A stretch of 64,000 nucleotides of DNA from Polytrichum commune (GCA_950295325.1 OX485809.1:34300144-34364143), one strand, 5' to 3'. Counted from the first letter of the stretch, positions 38,701 through 50,087 are shown. Program-made: numbers and translations. Notes: generated from the letters alone by a model not told the origin.

Positions 38701-40240
38701 CCTTTTCGTTTCTTCTTACCGACAGCTTTTCAACGTTAGCCGCCTGTAAAGGGGAGGGGGGGTTTGACCTATGTCATGCTATGCCATGGGGTCATGCATC
38801 CATGCTATCATGCCATGGGTCATGGATTCATGGCCAAGGGGGGCAAGGCTCAATGGGACAACGTGTCTTTATTCGCTTGTATTGTTGTAGTCAAAGTGGA
38901 GATCACACATCATAGGGATAATTCTAGGGGATTGTTAATCTCTAATGTCCTATGCGACCATAATGTGGTCGTGAGCAGTCTGCTTGGACCCTTTTGACAT
39001 CGATTTGGATGGTTTCGAGATTGTTTCAACTACTCCTCTTGTTCATGTGTCAGGTTTGGTATGTCATGCTACATGAATAATTTTGATTCAACAGAGCTAG
39101 TTATTTTTGAATTAATTCAAGTTTGAGAGTGTGCTCTGAACTGGTTTACAGTGGAACCGATCCATGAACATCTACTTGACATTTATCATCTCCTCAGTTT
39201 AGGAGCAACATAGGGATCAATGTTTTTTTATTGATCCCTATGTGCAAATGATTCCCAATTGATCATTTGCATGACACTTAAATACAACATATACTTAACA
39301 TCTATTGTTGGAATTTTTAGTTGGACATGTGTTGGTGGGTGCAAATTCACGTGGAAGGCGCGGAGTTGTGGCACCACTACCTCAAATTGCAAAGCTTCCC
39401 AGAAAATCACAAAATAATGGTCTCAAGATTTGTGAGCTTATTTGAGTAGGCATATTGCCCCTCTCTTGAATGGAGGTAACATCTTGTCATTTGAAGATGT
39501 TTTGATTGGAGGTTCAATCGAAAAACCAACCCCAGTATATTTACTCAATCGTTGCTCTTCAATTGACATTCTTATTATAATCTCCTACATGACAAGACTT
39601 CAACATTTAAATTTTGGATTGTGAGTAGTCACCTCTAACTTGCAAACATCTACATGGTTGGATTTGTCAACCAAAAAAAAAAAAAAAAAAAAAAAACTCT
39701 AGATCTTCATCTACGGTTGTTGAAATCGAGGTTACATTTTTTGGAGGGAAATTAGGCATAAGAGGTTAGGGGTTAAATCAACCAAATAGTTTGTTGAAAC
39801 GACCACATAGACACATAATGTAGTCACACGATCAATCAAAGTTTTATTTTTCACCGCACACATGAAGAGGATTTGAACTTCAAGACCACATTATGGTGAC
39901 ATGAAGAGGAGTAAGGTATCAACTATATGTTAGAACTAATAAATTGGTCAACTTGGATGCCAAAGCACTGCCTAGTCAACACCTTACATATTGCATGTGG
40001 TCATTGTAACCAATATGTGGTCGATTCAACAATCCCCATATATCCCATGAAGTTATTGCTTGGATAGAATGTGACATTCATCTTTAAGAATATTTATAAT
40101 AGTACCTTTGGGTGATTTCATTCATTCTAGAATTTTAGAATTTGGAAAACTAGAGAACATAATTTCTCGTTTTTGACAAAATCTTTTGGTTTTTGAAAAT
40201 TGAGTTTGGTTCATATTTTGTGAATTTTTCCCAAAACTAT
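38701..40240. other. Intergenic DNA with hairpins and a poly-A run
   Basis: No gene. Two adjacent hairpins lie at 39,208-39,270: ACATAGGGATCAAT (39,208-39,221) pairs with ATTGATCCCTATGT (39,230-39,243), then GCAAATGAT pairs with ATCATTTGC. An A run of about 25 lies near 39,673-39,697. Confidence 0.55.
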
Positions 40241-40580
40241 ATGCATTGGTGGGGGGGGGGCATTGTGCACATAAGGTAAGTGGGTCTTAAATGGACACTC
40301 TTCTCTTTGCATCATTTCTCGTGGGATATGAAATGTGCGATCAATGTGAGATGCTTAGCAAATCCACGTCGTGCTCATAGCCACTTTTCTCATGATATAT
40401 GGAGCTTGTGTGAATATCTTATTCGTAGTAACTTGTCAAACTGATGATCCTCTAAATAAGTAGTTAAGCATATAGATCCTCCCCCACAAATGTTGACTAT
40501 TGTGTCTAGAATGGTTTTTTTTTTTTAAATCCCTCGAGTACGTAGTCTAATCTCTTTTCAACACATGTCATTTTGATGCC
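40241..40580 (+). repeat. Dispersed repeat with poly-G/C head, copy 2
   Basis: A run of G (about 40,250-40,261) is followed by sequence that aligns with 8,815-9,085 through GATATGAAATGTG, ATAGCCACTT, ATATGGAGCTT, AATATCTTA and TGTTGACTATTG. An AT run near 40,519 separates the shared block from unique sequence. Confidence 0.5.
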
Positions 40581-40588
40581 CATTCTTA

Positions 40589-40950
40589 GGGCCGGTTCAC
40601 ACTATGGCCAAACTTCGAGAGGAGAAGCGTTTCGACCAATGAAAATGCAGAAATGTCCAAAGTCCGTCCTCTCGGCCTTCACACTAGAGGCCGAAGTCCA
40701 AAGGACGTCGCCTCCAAAAGAGCCTAGGTGGCAGCACTTTTAGGAAGATATGGCCCCAAGAGTTCGGCCTCTCGAGCCAAGTTTGGGTTGAGCAAAATGC
40801 TCGACCCAAACTTCTGTCGAGAGGCCAAACATTTTTAGCCGTGGATTATTTTAATATACTTTTTCAACCCAAAGGCTTCTCCTCTCGACATAGTTTGGTT
40901 TAGAAAAGTGACGCTTCTCCTCTCGACTTGGGCATAGTGTGAACCGGCCC
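40589..40950. mobile_element. Tourist/PIF-Harbinger-like MITE (362 bp, TTA target duplication)
   Basis: The element begins GGGCCGGTTCACACTATG and ends with the reverse complement. TTA stands on both sides (40,586-40,588 and 40,951-40,953), the target duplication of PIF/Harbinger elements. Inverted arms extend inward with GAGAGGAGAAGCG/CGCTTCTCCTCTC, and the centre holds nested CTCTCG/CGAGAG palindromes. No coding capacity. The ends look almost undecayed, so it may be a recent insertion. Confidence 0.85.
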
Positions 40951-42300
40951 TTAGAATCACCACAATTCACACACACCTATAGACCATGCAAATATAGTTG
41001 TATGTTTAATATCAAACACCAAATTAGGCACATCTACCCTAAAGGGTCCACATGAGACTAGGAGCTTGAGGGTAACTTGGCTTTTATTCACACAAAGGCT
41101 CCCTTCCCCCCTTCGGCTCTTACCACACATAAAGTTATGCTCAGATTTTGGACTTTCAATTCAAGAGCCAATTGTAATATCTCTCAAAAATATAAAAGAA
41201 AAAGTAAGAGTCATGATCCATCCAACCTTGAGTCTAATACACTTGTAGTAAGAACTGAGAGTTGAAGCTCCCCTCAACTAGTCATCAGGCATATATCAAC
41301 CAGCTCTCTCTATGCCTTTGGGGTGAGTCAAGTGCTCTTAACTAATGGTCATTATGTACTAGGTGAGAAAATCGTGTAACACCGTACTCCCAACTAGTGG
41401 GTAAACTCCTCTTTACCTTTTAGATTTATTAGATTTTCCAAGGTGAAATCCTCTAATCTTATAGATAGTAGAGTCTAGTCAAAATTACAGATAACAAAGC
41501 TAATCAATAAATAAATACACTCCTCTAATCTTATAGATAGTAGAGCCTAGTTAAAATTACAGATAACAAAGCTAATCAATAAATAAATACACGTTACATC
41601 AATCGATGGCCCACAAGAAGTTACACCAAATGTTTATTCAGGTTCAACCATGGACAATTGTGCATTATAATTGCAAAGGAAAAATCATGTGAGGGCTTTA
41701 CATAGAGGGTTAGGCCAGGAAAGGAGGGTTTCATGAAGTTAACGGCCTTGGCCCATGTCATAGGCCATCATCACAAAAATTTGGAGATAACATTTCTATA
41801 GAAAATAATAAATGTATTGAACTAACATCATGAACTTTGCATAAATGATGTGATAGTTCCTTTGATTTTCCTTTCTTGGTCCGTATGTGTTATGCAATCT
41901 AATACTACTAGGAAGCAAATTGTCACATAAGAATAATATACTTATATCATAAGGTACTAAAGTTATACACCATCTGTAACAAACCTCTCACAGGTTTGTC
42001 ACCAACTTTCACACTAACACTTATTAATCAAACGATGAGTTGAAGAACTCAATTTATTGGTAATGTCAAATTACAATCATAGACCAAGTAGGTCTTGGTC
42101 TAAGCTCAACCACCCGACCATAGGAGAGAAAAAAAAGATCCTCTCTCCTCCCATGAGCTTTCTCTTATGCCAAAGGCATTACTTTTACTTTCTATTTTCA
42201 CATATAGTAAAATTATTCTATTCATAGTTCTATTCTTAGTTCTACTATGAATCTTCTATCTTTGGTTCTTCTAGAAGCTTCTTCCATCTTTGAACTTAAT
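40951..42300. other. Intergenic DNA with a 72-bp tandem duplication
   Basis: A 72-bp unit beginning TCCTCTAATCTTATAGATAG at 41,449 is repeated at 41,521-41,592 with two or three differences. The rest shows no gene. Confidence 0.6.
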
Positions 42301-42310
42301 CTCATTCTTC

Positions 42311-42630
42311 CAATTGGAATTGTCTAATTCCAACTTGGTTCATCCAACCATTCTTCTAGTTGGATTTGTCTAATTCCAACTAGATCTATGTATTCATTGA
42401 GAGTTGTCTAACTCCAATGAATAACATTCATCTTTCCAACTTTGGAGTGGTCTAACTCCAGTGCACCTCATCGAGAGTTGTCTAACTCATGTGCACATGT
42501 TCTCAATATGGAATGGTCTAATTCCAATGCACTAAATGCGGAGCTGTCTAACTCCAATGCATATGTTGTCAGTCTGGAGTTGTCTAACTCCGACTCATCC
42601 ATCTTCAACTAGGAATTGTCTAGCTCTCAT
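42311..42630. repeat. Array of about nine small hairpins with a GTCT loop
   Basis: Units of the form stem-GTCT-stem recur every 30-50 bp: GGAATT-GTCT-AATTCC (42,314), GGATTT-GTCT-AATTCC (42,361), GAGTT-GTCT-AACTC (42,401), GGAGTG-GTCT-AACTCC (42,444), GAGTT-GTCT-AACTC (42,475), GGAATG-GTCT-AATTCC (42,510), GGAGCT-GTCT-AACTCC (42,540), GGAGTT-GTCT-AACTCC (42,576) and a weak last one near 42,610. Stems switch between GAATT/AATTC and GAGTT/AACTC together, keeping the pairing. Confidence 0.75.
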
Positions 42631-42689
42631 CATCCTCTGCATACACACTGGCACATGTGGTTAGAATATTCAATCATCCATCAATATTT

Positions 42690-43768
42690 CTACACCCTAA
42701 CCTTGATAATATCACACTTGTTAATAGAACACCTTGATATTGTCACCTAAAAGTTTGAAACCGATTTCCATAGTGTAAAACTCCCTTGTTATTATCACTA
42801 TCACCCTTGATAATGTCACATTTTAAAAAAAAAAAATTGTAGTGTAAGTGTGATAATAACAAGTAACATGGATGAAAAAAGACCGGATGGACAACAAATT
42901 CTATGGATGACGTCGGCATCTTCACCTGCTTCCGCTTGAATCTTGGGTTCTTGAATCTTGAATCTCATGTGCCGAAGAAGCAACGGTTTCTCTCGCATAT
43001 CAACTTCTCGCAGCTCCGCCTGCATTGTATGCTCTCTCCTCTCACCGCTCCACACACCGCTCTGCCCCTCATCTTCTTGCCGCTCTCCTCAACAAACTGC
43101 TGCATCCACAAGGTTTCTTCCTAAATGGTACTTTTGAAGCTTTGAGGCTTGTTGAATCAGTTCGGTGTTGAAGACCTTGTAAGGTGAAGATGATTTTGAG
43201 GTGGAATTTTCTACTGAGGAGCTTGTGCAATTAGTGCAAGATGGCGAACAGGTTCTTGATTCCATGGAAGTGGACCCATTGATTGTTGATAGCAGTGATG
43301 ATGAGTCTAAAGTAGTGAAGCTAAGCGATGCACAAAAATATGCTAAAGATGTTTTGAATTTTATGGCTAGCCAAGGTTCTCAGATTTTCAGCACTCATGA
43401 GTTGTTAGAAATGGAAAAAATCCATGACAAACTCATTAGAATTGGTGTTGCACATTTAACATCAACAAAACAATGTGACATTAGAAGCTTCTTTGTCTCT
43501 AGTGAGAGGTCTTTACCTGATCTCAATGACACATTATGATGTGCTCTTGTTGTTATTCACAATTTTGAATTAGATTTTACATTCAAAAACATTGAAGTCT
43601 CGTATTTGTTATATATTTTTAAAATTGTAATTTTATTTTGATTTTCTACATTTTTTTGATAATATCACATTATGCACAAAATGTGACATTATCAAGTATG
43701 TCACACCTTGTTTATATCACACTTTTTGGTGAAACGGAGGGTGTGACATTATCAAGGTTAGGGTGTAG
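42690..43768. mobile_element. pogo/Tigger-type (Tc1/mariner) DNA transposon, internally deleted
   Basis: Inverted ends CTACACCCTAACCTTGATAA (42,690) and its complement (ending 43,768) match over about 28 bp with one mismatch and lie within TA, the target of Tc1/mariner elements. Further ATNTCACA and TGTGACATTATCAAG copies occur inside both ends. At 1.08 kb it is much shorter than a full element. It keeps the C-terminal part of a transposase (43,183-43,539) but no DDE core, so it could not move by itself. Confidence 0.75.
43183..43539 (+). pseudogene. C-terminal remnant of a pogo/Tigger-like transposase
   Basis: The frame is open from 43,183 after a stop codon at 43,180 and ends at 43,539. 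There is no ATG in the conserved part. The peptide has an acidic stretch (DSSDDES), then a helical segment and a final KQCDIRSFF box. This resembles the KQTTLDDFF-like tail of pogo/Tigger transposases of the DDE_1 family, where it follows the catalytic domain. The DNA-binding and DDE domains are absent from the element, so I treat it as a remnant. It could still be expressed as a short peptide if an upstream exon supplied a start. Confidence 0.55.
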
Positions 43769-44986
43769 TTACTTTACACCATCTTTTCATGGAAGCATGT
43801 GATGTGCATGTGCTTCTAGCCCATGCAACTTTGTCATTACCCCCTCCCCCTCACACACGCACATAAATACTCCTCTAGTTGCATGCAATGTTCGGGGAGA
43901 ACCGGCGGTTCTTTACAAGTGAACCGATTGGTTTGGACAAAAAACCGGATATGGAAGAGTGTAGTCGGATGGGCATCCGACCCATCAAGGGAGGGAACCG
44001 GATAATGCATGGTTTCAATGTGTAAGTCTAAACCCTTAACGAGTAATTGTTTCAATGTGTAACCCTAAACCCTTAACCGTCCCCCGGAGGGTATCAGCGG
44101 ATACCAGCCGACCACAAAGGGTATGTGTCGGATCCCGGCCGGGTATGGGGAGGGTCATGAGGGAGATAGGGGTCCCCCTCCCCCCGCCATTTCTCCACTC
44201 GTTTTTTACTCTCCTTCTCCTCCCTTTGGTCATCACTTTGGCCCTCCTCCACTACTCCAACCTCATCTGTGAGCACTTAGGAGCACTTTTGTAGCTCAAC
44301 TTCGTCATCTTCGAAGCCCCTGCTCGTAACTCCAGGTGATCCCCTATTCTTGAAATATGATGTTGTTAGATATGTGGCTAGTTGTTGGTTTGGAGGTTAA
44401 CAACATCAGATGTCAACTAAACAACTAACCCACGTACAAACCCACAAACCCAACCTAGCACCCAAACTATCAAACTAGCAATTAGCCACATATCTAACAC
44501 ACGGGTAGATCACTTAGTGCATTTTAAAAACGACGTGCGGCATAATATAGAGAGGATTAAAATCATTTGAAATAAAAATTATAAAGGAACTCCAAATAAT
44601 GAAGGGGCCATTAAATGTAGACAATCCCATTATAAGTAAGTTAGATGGACATAAAATGTGGGCCATTATTTTTTTGTAAAATTAATATAGGGGCTGAAGA
44701 TAAGGATCCTAAAAGGTATGTTTAGTATGGAATGTAAATGAAATGGCATAGGGTGGACCCTAAACCTCTTAAATCTAAACCCTAAACCGCATGTTGTGTT
44801 TGTGAACACACAGACACTTTTCCTCTGTTTCCACCCTTACCCTATTTGTGGTGTAGTTGGGGTTATTTTGTACGCGCTGTAACATTGTGGATTCCACCCT
44901 AAATTGTAAATTCTAAACCCACTTTACTATGCTCTGTGTTTTTGGTCACTTGCATTGCAATGACCGCTATGGTATTTGTGTTGGCA

Positions 44987-45141
44987 TCTCCTATGTGTTT
45001 TCATCATAACAGTGTTTGCAATGGTATTACTTTGCTATGGTCTCCTATGTGTTTTCATCATAACAGTGTTTGCAATGGTATTACTTTGCTATGGTCTCCT
45101 ATGTGTTTTCTTCATAACTCTGTTTGCAATGGTATTACTGT
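44987..45141 (+). repeat. Three 54-bp tandem units inside the long-TIR element
   Basis: TCTCCTATGTGTTTTCATCA begins units at 44,987, 45,041 and 45,095. The units are nearly identical, the third ending early. As 54 is a multiple of three, the frame at 44,936-45,220 repeats an 18-residue Cys/His-rich block three times. I regard this as chance rather than a gene. Confidence 0.85.
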
Positions 45142-45420
45142 TTGTACCCTTCTTTGTTTCCATGCTTTCCCTCAACACTCGTCAATTGCGTTAGGAAGTA
45201 GATTAGTTTTTATTACTTGAAAGGAATATAGAGTACAAAAAATTGCGTGACTTGGATAATATAAATAATGGAAGGGTGCAAACAAATGGGCCATTTTTGA
45301 AATTTAAGTAATTATAGGGAGGTTTTAATTCAGCCCTTAAAGGTAAATAGCCCCAAAACAAAAAAACCCCCAGCTGCACGTGGTGCACAAAAATGCCTTA
45401 CAGTGATCTACCCGTGATCT

Positions 45421-45690
45421 AACAACATCATATTTTAACTAAACAACTAACCTCCAAACCCACAAACCCAACCTAGCACCCAAACAATCAAACCAACAAC
45501 TAGCCACATACCTAACAACATCAGATTTCAACTAAACAAGTAACCCACAAACCCAACCTAGCACCCAAACAATCAAACCAACAACTAGCCACATACCTAA
45601 CAACATCAGATTTCAACTAAACCCTAAACCCACAAACCCAACCTAGCACCCAAACAATCAAACCAACAACTAGCCACATATCTAACAACG
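45421..45690 (+). repeat. Tandem units of 85-93 bp inside the long-TIR element
   Basis: Units starting AACAACATCA at 45,421, 45,514 and 45,599 share ACAAACCCAACCTAGCACCC, AATCAAACCAACAACTAGCC and ACATACCTAAC. A further direct copy lies at 44,399-44,500 and an inverted fragment just before it, so the repeat borders both arms. Confidence 0.8.
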
Positions 45691-46207
45691 TCATATTTCA
45701 AGAGCAGGGGATCACCAAGAGTTACAAGCAAGGGTTTCGAAGATGACGAAGCCGAGCTACAAAAATGCTCCTAAGTGCTCACAGATGAGGTTGGAGCAGT
45801 TGGGGAGGGCCAAAGCGATGGCCAAAGGGAGGAGAAGGGTCAAGGGGAAGAGAAGGAGAGAGAAAAATGAGTGGAGAAATGGCGGGGGAGGGGACCCCTA
45901 TCTCCATCATGACCCTCCCCATACACGGCCGGGATCCGACATGACCTCCACATACCCGGCCAGGATCCGGCACATACCCTTTGTGGTCGGCCGGTATCCG
46001 CCGATACCCTCGGGGGACGGTTAATATCCATAGACTTACACATTGAAACCGTGCATTATTCGGCAATTCAAAATGAATACCCACCAATATTTGGTTCCCT
46101 CCCTTGATGGATCGGATGCCCATCCGACTACAATCTTCCATATCCGGTTTTTTGTCCAAACCAATCGGTTCATTTGTAAAGAACTGTTGGTTCTCCCCAA
46201 ACATTGT

Positions 46208-47284
46208 AGGGTATTATTTGAGGCATTAATGCACAAAACGGGAAGGTTTTTTGTTTTATTTATTTTTAATTTTTGTTTCCCTTCACGTGTGCAAGTAAAC
46301 TACTTATTGAGAATCTAGAATTAGAGTTGAAAGCCCGGAAGGTGGACTCTTCATACCACGTACAAACTAACGTGAGTGTAAGAAGGGGTATTATTTGAGG
46401 CATGGTGTACATTGTATACATAAGAAAGAGGTATTAATTTTTTCTAGTGTGTACATTTAAAAAGGCTATCAATTTTGAAGTAAAGGTAGGTGTACAAAAG
46501 AGGGCCCTAAGGTTTAATTTAGAGAAATATTTGACAATAGATGTGTTAGTTTCATATAATTCACATTTTCATTCATTGTTATCATATGTTATTAGTCCTC
46601 AATAACTCCTTTGTTCATTCTTGTTAGGTTTGCATTTGAGTTATAAGGTAGATGAGGCTAATTCGGTTAGCTTCCTTAATTGGACACCTATATTTGGCTC
46701 CTAATTAGGGATACAATTGTTTTAATTTGGTGGGTGAGTAATATATGGTGATTTAGCCGCTGCCTTGATGATATTTGCGTTAGTCACCATGGCAGAAGTC
46801 AAACTACACACATCATCCTCTCATATTGAGAGTGCTATCCACCAAGCTTTGACACGCTTTATTTTTGTGCCCATGGTGGGTAAATTAGGAGGCGGCATGT
46901 GGTTGTGAGGTGCCAACCAGCTTGTATTGTGGGTATTCTATAATGAAAAAAATGTCAACAACATGCTATCTTATTTATGACCACTTTAGAGACATGACAC
47001 AACCATTGTTGGCATTGGACTTAATTTTCATCGGCAAATGGCTCATGCAAAATCTGCCAATGATGTTATCCACTTACACAAGATTGAATGATAACAAAGT
47101 TCCCCCTCTAACACCACATTGGGAAGTAGAGAATCTTTGATTATGGAGCCCAGATCAACACCTTTCTCAACTCTGATTTTAGCAATTTCAAATTTTTTGG
47201 TCTTAATTTGTAATTGCTAACGTGCTCAATCTTCTAATGCTCGAATCCATCAGATGGATGATTCCATAGAGCTGGAGGTGTCCA
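46208..47284. other. Intergenic DNA with an R1 fragment
   Basis: 46,330-46,430 is an R1 end fragment (ACCACGTACAAACTAAC, GTATTATTTGAGGCAT). No gene is supported in the rest. The 46,910-47,140 frame looks random. Confidence 0.4.
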
Positions 47285-47715
47285 CATTAGCCTTATCTAC
47301 CTTACGACAAGCTAGAGGCTCTTGGAGTGCTCATGGGCTCCCTTGAGTTTTGCTCTCTGGATTGTGGCTAGGTTATTTTGCTCTTGTCTTTGTTTGTTTG
47401 ATGTGGTCCTTGAGTTATTGGCTATGGATGGAAAAAAAATGTTCAATGACTTTTCTCATTAGAAAAGTGAACATGGATTTAATATGTAATAAAGCCATAT
47501 TTAATTCATGATTTATATCTTGCATATGTAGTGGAGGCATTTATCACTTTAAATTGAAAAGCTTAGTATTAATACACCATCCATTTTCTAACATGTTGTT
47601 AGTACGAATATAGTTGTTTTCCTCTATAAAGTTCTCATATATAGGGCGATTAATTTCATAGGAATCCACAAACATCATTTAGGCTTTCAATGAAGGATCC
47701 ACCCCCTAGGGTTGG
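47285..47715 (-). repeat. Dispersed repeat family R1, copy 3 (inverted)
   Basis: The reverse complement runs from GGGGGTGGATCCTTCATTG through ATATATGAGAAC, TAATACTAAGCTTTTCAATTT and TTCACTTTTCTAATGAGAAA to AAGAGCCTC, the same order as 2,744-3,440 and 5,137-5,640. Confidence 0.6.
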
Positions 47716-47999
47716 ATGCATAAGTTAATGCATTTGGCTTCGAGTGTCAAACTGTGACATGTATAGGGTGATGCATTAGTCTCGAGTGCCTTTTTACACA
47801 AGAGCTTCATCCATGTAAGTAAGCTACCAAGGAGGGGGAGGGGCACTTGGGCCGGCACATTACCTAAAACTTCATTATGGCTTCACTAAAGAGAGATTTT
47901 GTACATCATTGAGTACATTGTGGCAATCCACCGTTGACCAAAACACTTGGTAGGAATGGTGCTTATTGAGCAATTGATACCGTATTCCGTGCCAAACCG

Positions 48000-49032
48000 A
48001 CATGAAAGCAATGTCCGGGGAGAACCGGTATTTAGTGTAATGGCGACTAGCTGGTTTTGTGAAAAAACCTGTTGAATTGGGAAAGTGGAGGATGTAAAAC
48101 CGGTGCTTTTAAAGAATTAACGGATTTCAACTAGCAACCATTTTGAGGAGGAGGATTTTTACCCGGATGAATTGTGAAATAAGCGGATTTCATCCGGTTT
48201 GATTCATCTAGGGCCGGATATCATCTGGTTCTAGGGTTTAGTTATGTGTTCGTTGTAGGCTTGTAGCGATTTGGTGAATGGCGAACATGGGAAGCTTTTG
48301 CTTCATTATTGCATTTCATTGTTGACGGCTAGTGTTTAGAATGTATTATGTGTGTGTCTATGGAAGGTCTTTGTGGGGATCTTGATAATGTACTAATGGA
48401 AGCTAGAGCTTTATGGAGGAACTCTACAAAGTTTAGATGGTTGTTTTCACATCCACATAGATACCTTTCAGGGCGTTTTCCTCTTGAAGGTGAAGATGAT
48501 ACTGTTGATTTGGACTCTAACAATTGATGAATTTCATTTTTGTATGTAGTATGGTATGTTAGGTTTCTCTTTTATCATGTTGTGGCCTCAAATCTAATAT
48601 GAGGTTTTAAGACCTAGGTATGATAGAAGAGTTTATCCATGGCCATCAATTGGTTGATGGCTTATTTTAGGTTCAACTCCTGCTATGGATAAATTGTTGA
48701 TCATTGTTGTCGGATGATGATATCATTACATATTATTGTTGTATGTTGATATGTTCATTGGACGTTGTTGTTGAATGGTGTATGTTGTTTGTAGATATAA
48801 TTTTGCTACATTGGAAAACTGTCTTACTTATCAATGTCCAAGTTTTTGGCCAGTTGTCATTACAATGAAGAGGAAATTAGCTGGCACTTGAAAAAAAATA
48901 TAAGATATTGGCTAGTCCAAATTCATGGCAACAAGTTTGTAACCGGTCAAATCTTGAAAAAACCGGTAAAAGTTGTGAAGGGGCGGATTTTAGCTGGTTG
49001 AGCCCAAAAATCTCCCGAACCCTACATGAAAG
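48000..49032 (+). mobile_element. Mutator-like non-autonomous element with exact 9-bp target duplication
   Basis: ACATGAAAG stands at 48,000-48,008 and again at 49,024-49,032, bounding a 1,015-bp element that starts CAATGTCCGGGGAGAACCGG and ends AAATCTCCCGAACCCT. The ends are imperfect inverted repeats (GTCCGGGGAGA against GTTCGGGAGA). AACCGG-type words are frequent. The duplication length and ends tie it to the 220-bp MITEs and, by its end sequence, to the 2.3-kb element at 43,888. No transposase is encoded. Confidence 0.8.
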
Positions 49033-49690
49033 TATTGAGGCCCTAGCGTGAGAAAATCATGCCCAAGTGGCAAGAACCCGAAGGAGTAGGTGTTGCCATA
49101 TCCTTTGAACGACATGTTAATCCACATCCCATTTTGTGTGGTCAAACCCACACTATCTTGGAAGCATATCTCTTTCTTCATAAGAAGTGTCGATGTGGTT
49201 GTAAGTTCCGAGTATTGGTGGGCTAAGGAATTGACCATCCTACATGAAACCTTGAAGTGTAGGTAGACACGTGCAAAGAAATCATTGACAATAATGATAC
49301 ATGTCCACCCCCCCCCCCCCCCCCCCCACCATGTTTGTCAAATACGCCCTTTAGTATCTTATGAGAATTCAATAAAGATTGATTTTGTGTAACCTATTCA
49401 CATGCTATTGGCACCAATTCTAAAGTTGAGAAGAGAGTGGATTCCTATATATCTTGTGGAGCTACATAGTCAAGGGAGATTTGATTTTGTCTTCATGAAG
49501 TGAGTCACGCCGTATTCCAAACTACATTGTAGAACCTCGTCTATATTAGTCTTCTCTCTTTAAAAACAAGTTCCATAAGTCGTTGTCAATGAAAAGCTCA
49601 CCTGATAATGAGGAAAATAGTTAATATTCACATTCCCATTTTCAAAAAGGGAAGATCAATTTATAGAAACAAGTTGCAATCTCATTTGCA
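49033..49690. other. Intergenic DNA with a poly-C tract
   Basis: A run of about 20 C lies near 49,308-49,327. No gene or known repeat is recognised. Confidence 0.4.
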
Positions 49691-50087
49691 CTACACTATA
49701 CATTGTATTTAGTGTCATATGGTATTTTATGTCAATATGGTAATTTTTCCAGTGACACTATTTTTGAATAACTTTACAAGTGCTATCATCCCAACTTACT
49801 TTTCATTCATCCATCAACCAATTATTGAAACAAAGTTTGGTATAATTTGCATCCTAACATATCTGTGATGAAATATTGTCATGGTTGATTTAAATTTGGA
49901 TAAAAATATCACTTAGTAAGTGACAGTAATTGCAACACTATAAATCCATAATCCCCAAAAGTCTTTACAAGGAGTGACAATTAATGTTAGGTTAACTTTT
50001 AGTGTTGGTGACACTACATTGGGGTTTACAATTAGTATTGAGCAAGACAATTAGAATTGGTGACTCTAAATACAATATTTAATGTAG
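49691..50087. mobile_element. TIR element family F5, copy 2
   Basis: It starts CTACACTATACATTGTATTT and ends with the inverted form TACAATATTTAATGTAG, with AGTGTCA inside the left end. The interior matches the SERK-like intron 2 copy in reverse and the partial copy at 63,822. Confidence 0.7.

Larger units (their letters stand above)
43888..46207. mobile_element. Non-autonomous element with about 450-bp inverted repeats (Mutator-like)
   Basis: The left arm (43,888-44,360) and right arm (45,695-46,207) are inverted copies starting CAATGTTCGGGGAGAACC and ending GGTTCTCCCCAAACATTG. Shared inner blocks include CGGATGGGCATCCGA, TTTGTGGTCGG, the GGGGACC region and GAGCACTTAGGAGCA. The ends resemble those at 48,009. 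Long inverted repeats fit a Mutator-like element, but I found no 9-bp target duplication. The interior (44,360-45,695) carries tandem repeats and no transposase domain I can recognise. The frames crossing the arms are not genes. Confidence 0.75.

Noticed and set aside
44936..45220. Protein with three 18-residue Cys/His repeats
   Set aside because: It arises from a 54-bp DNA repeat inside a non-autonomous transposon and has no other gene features.
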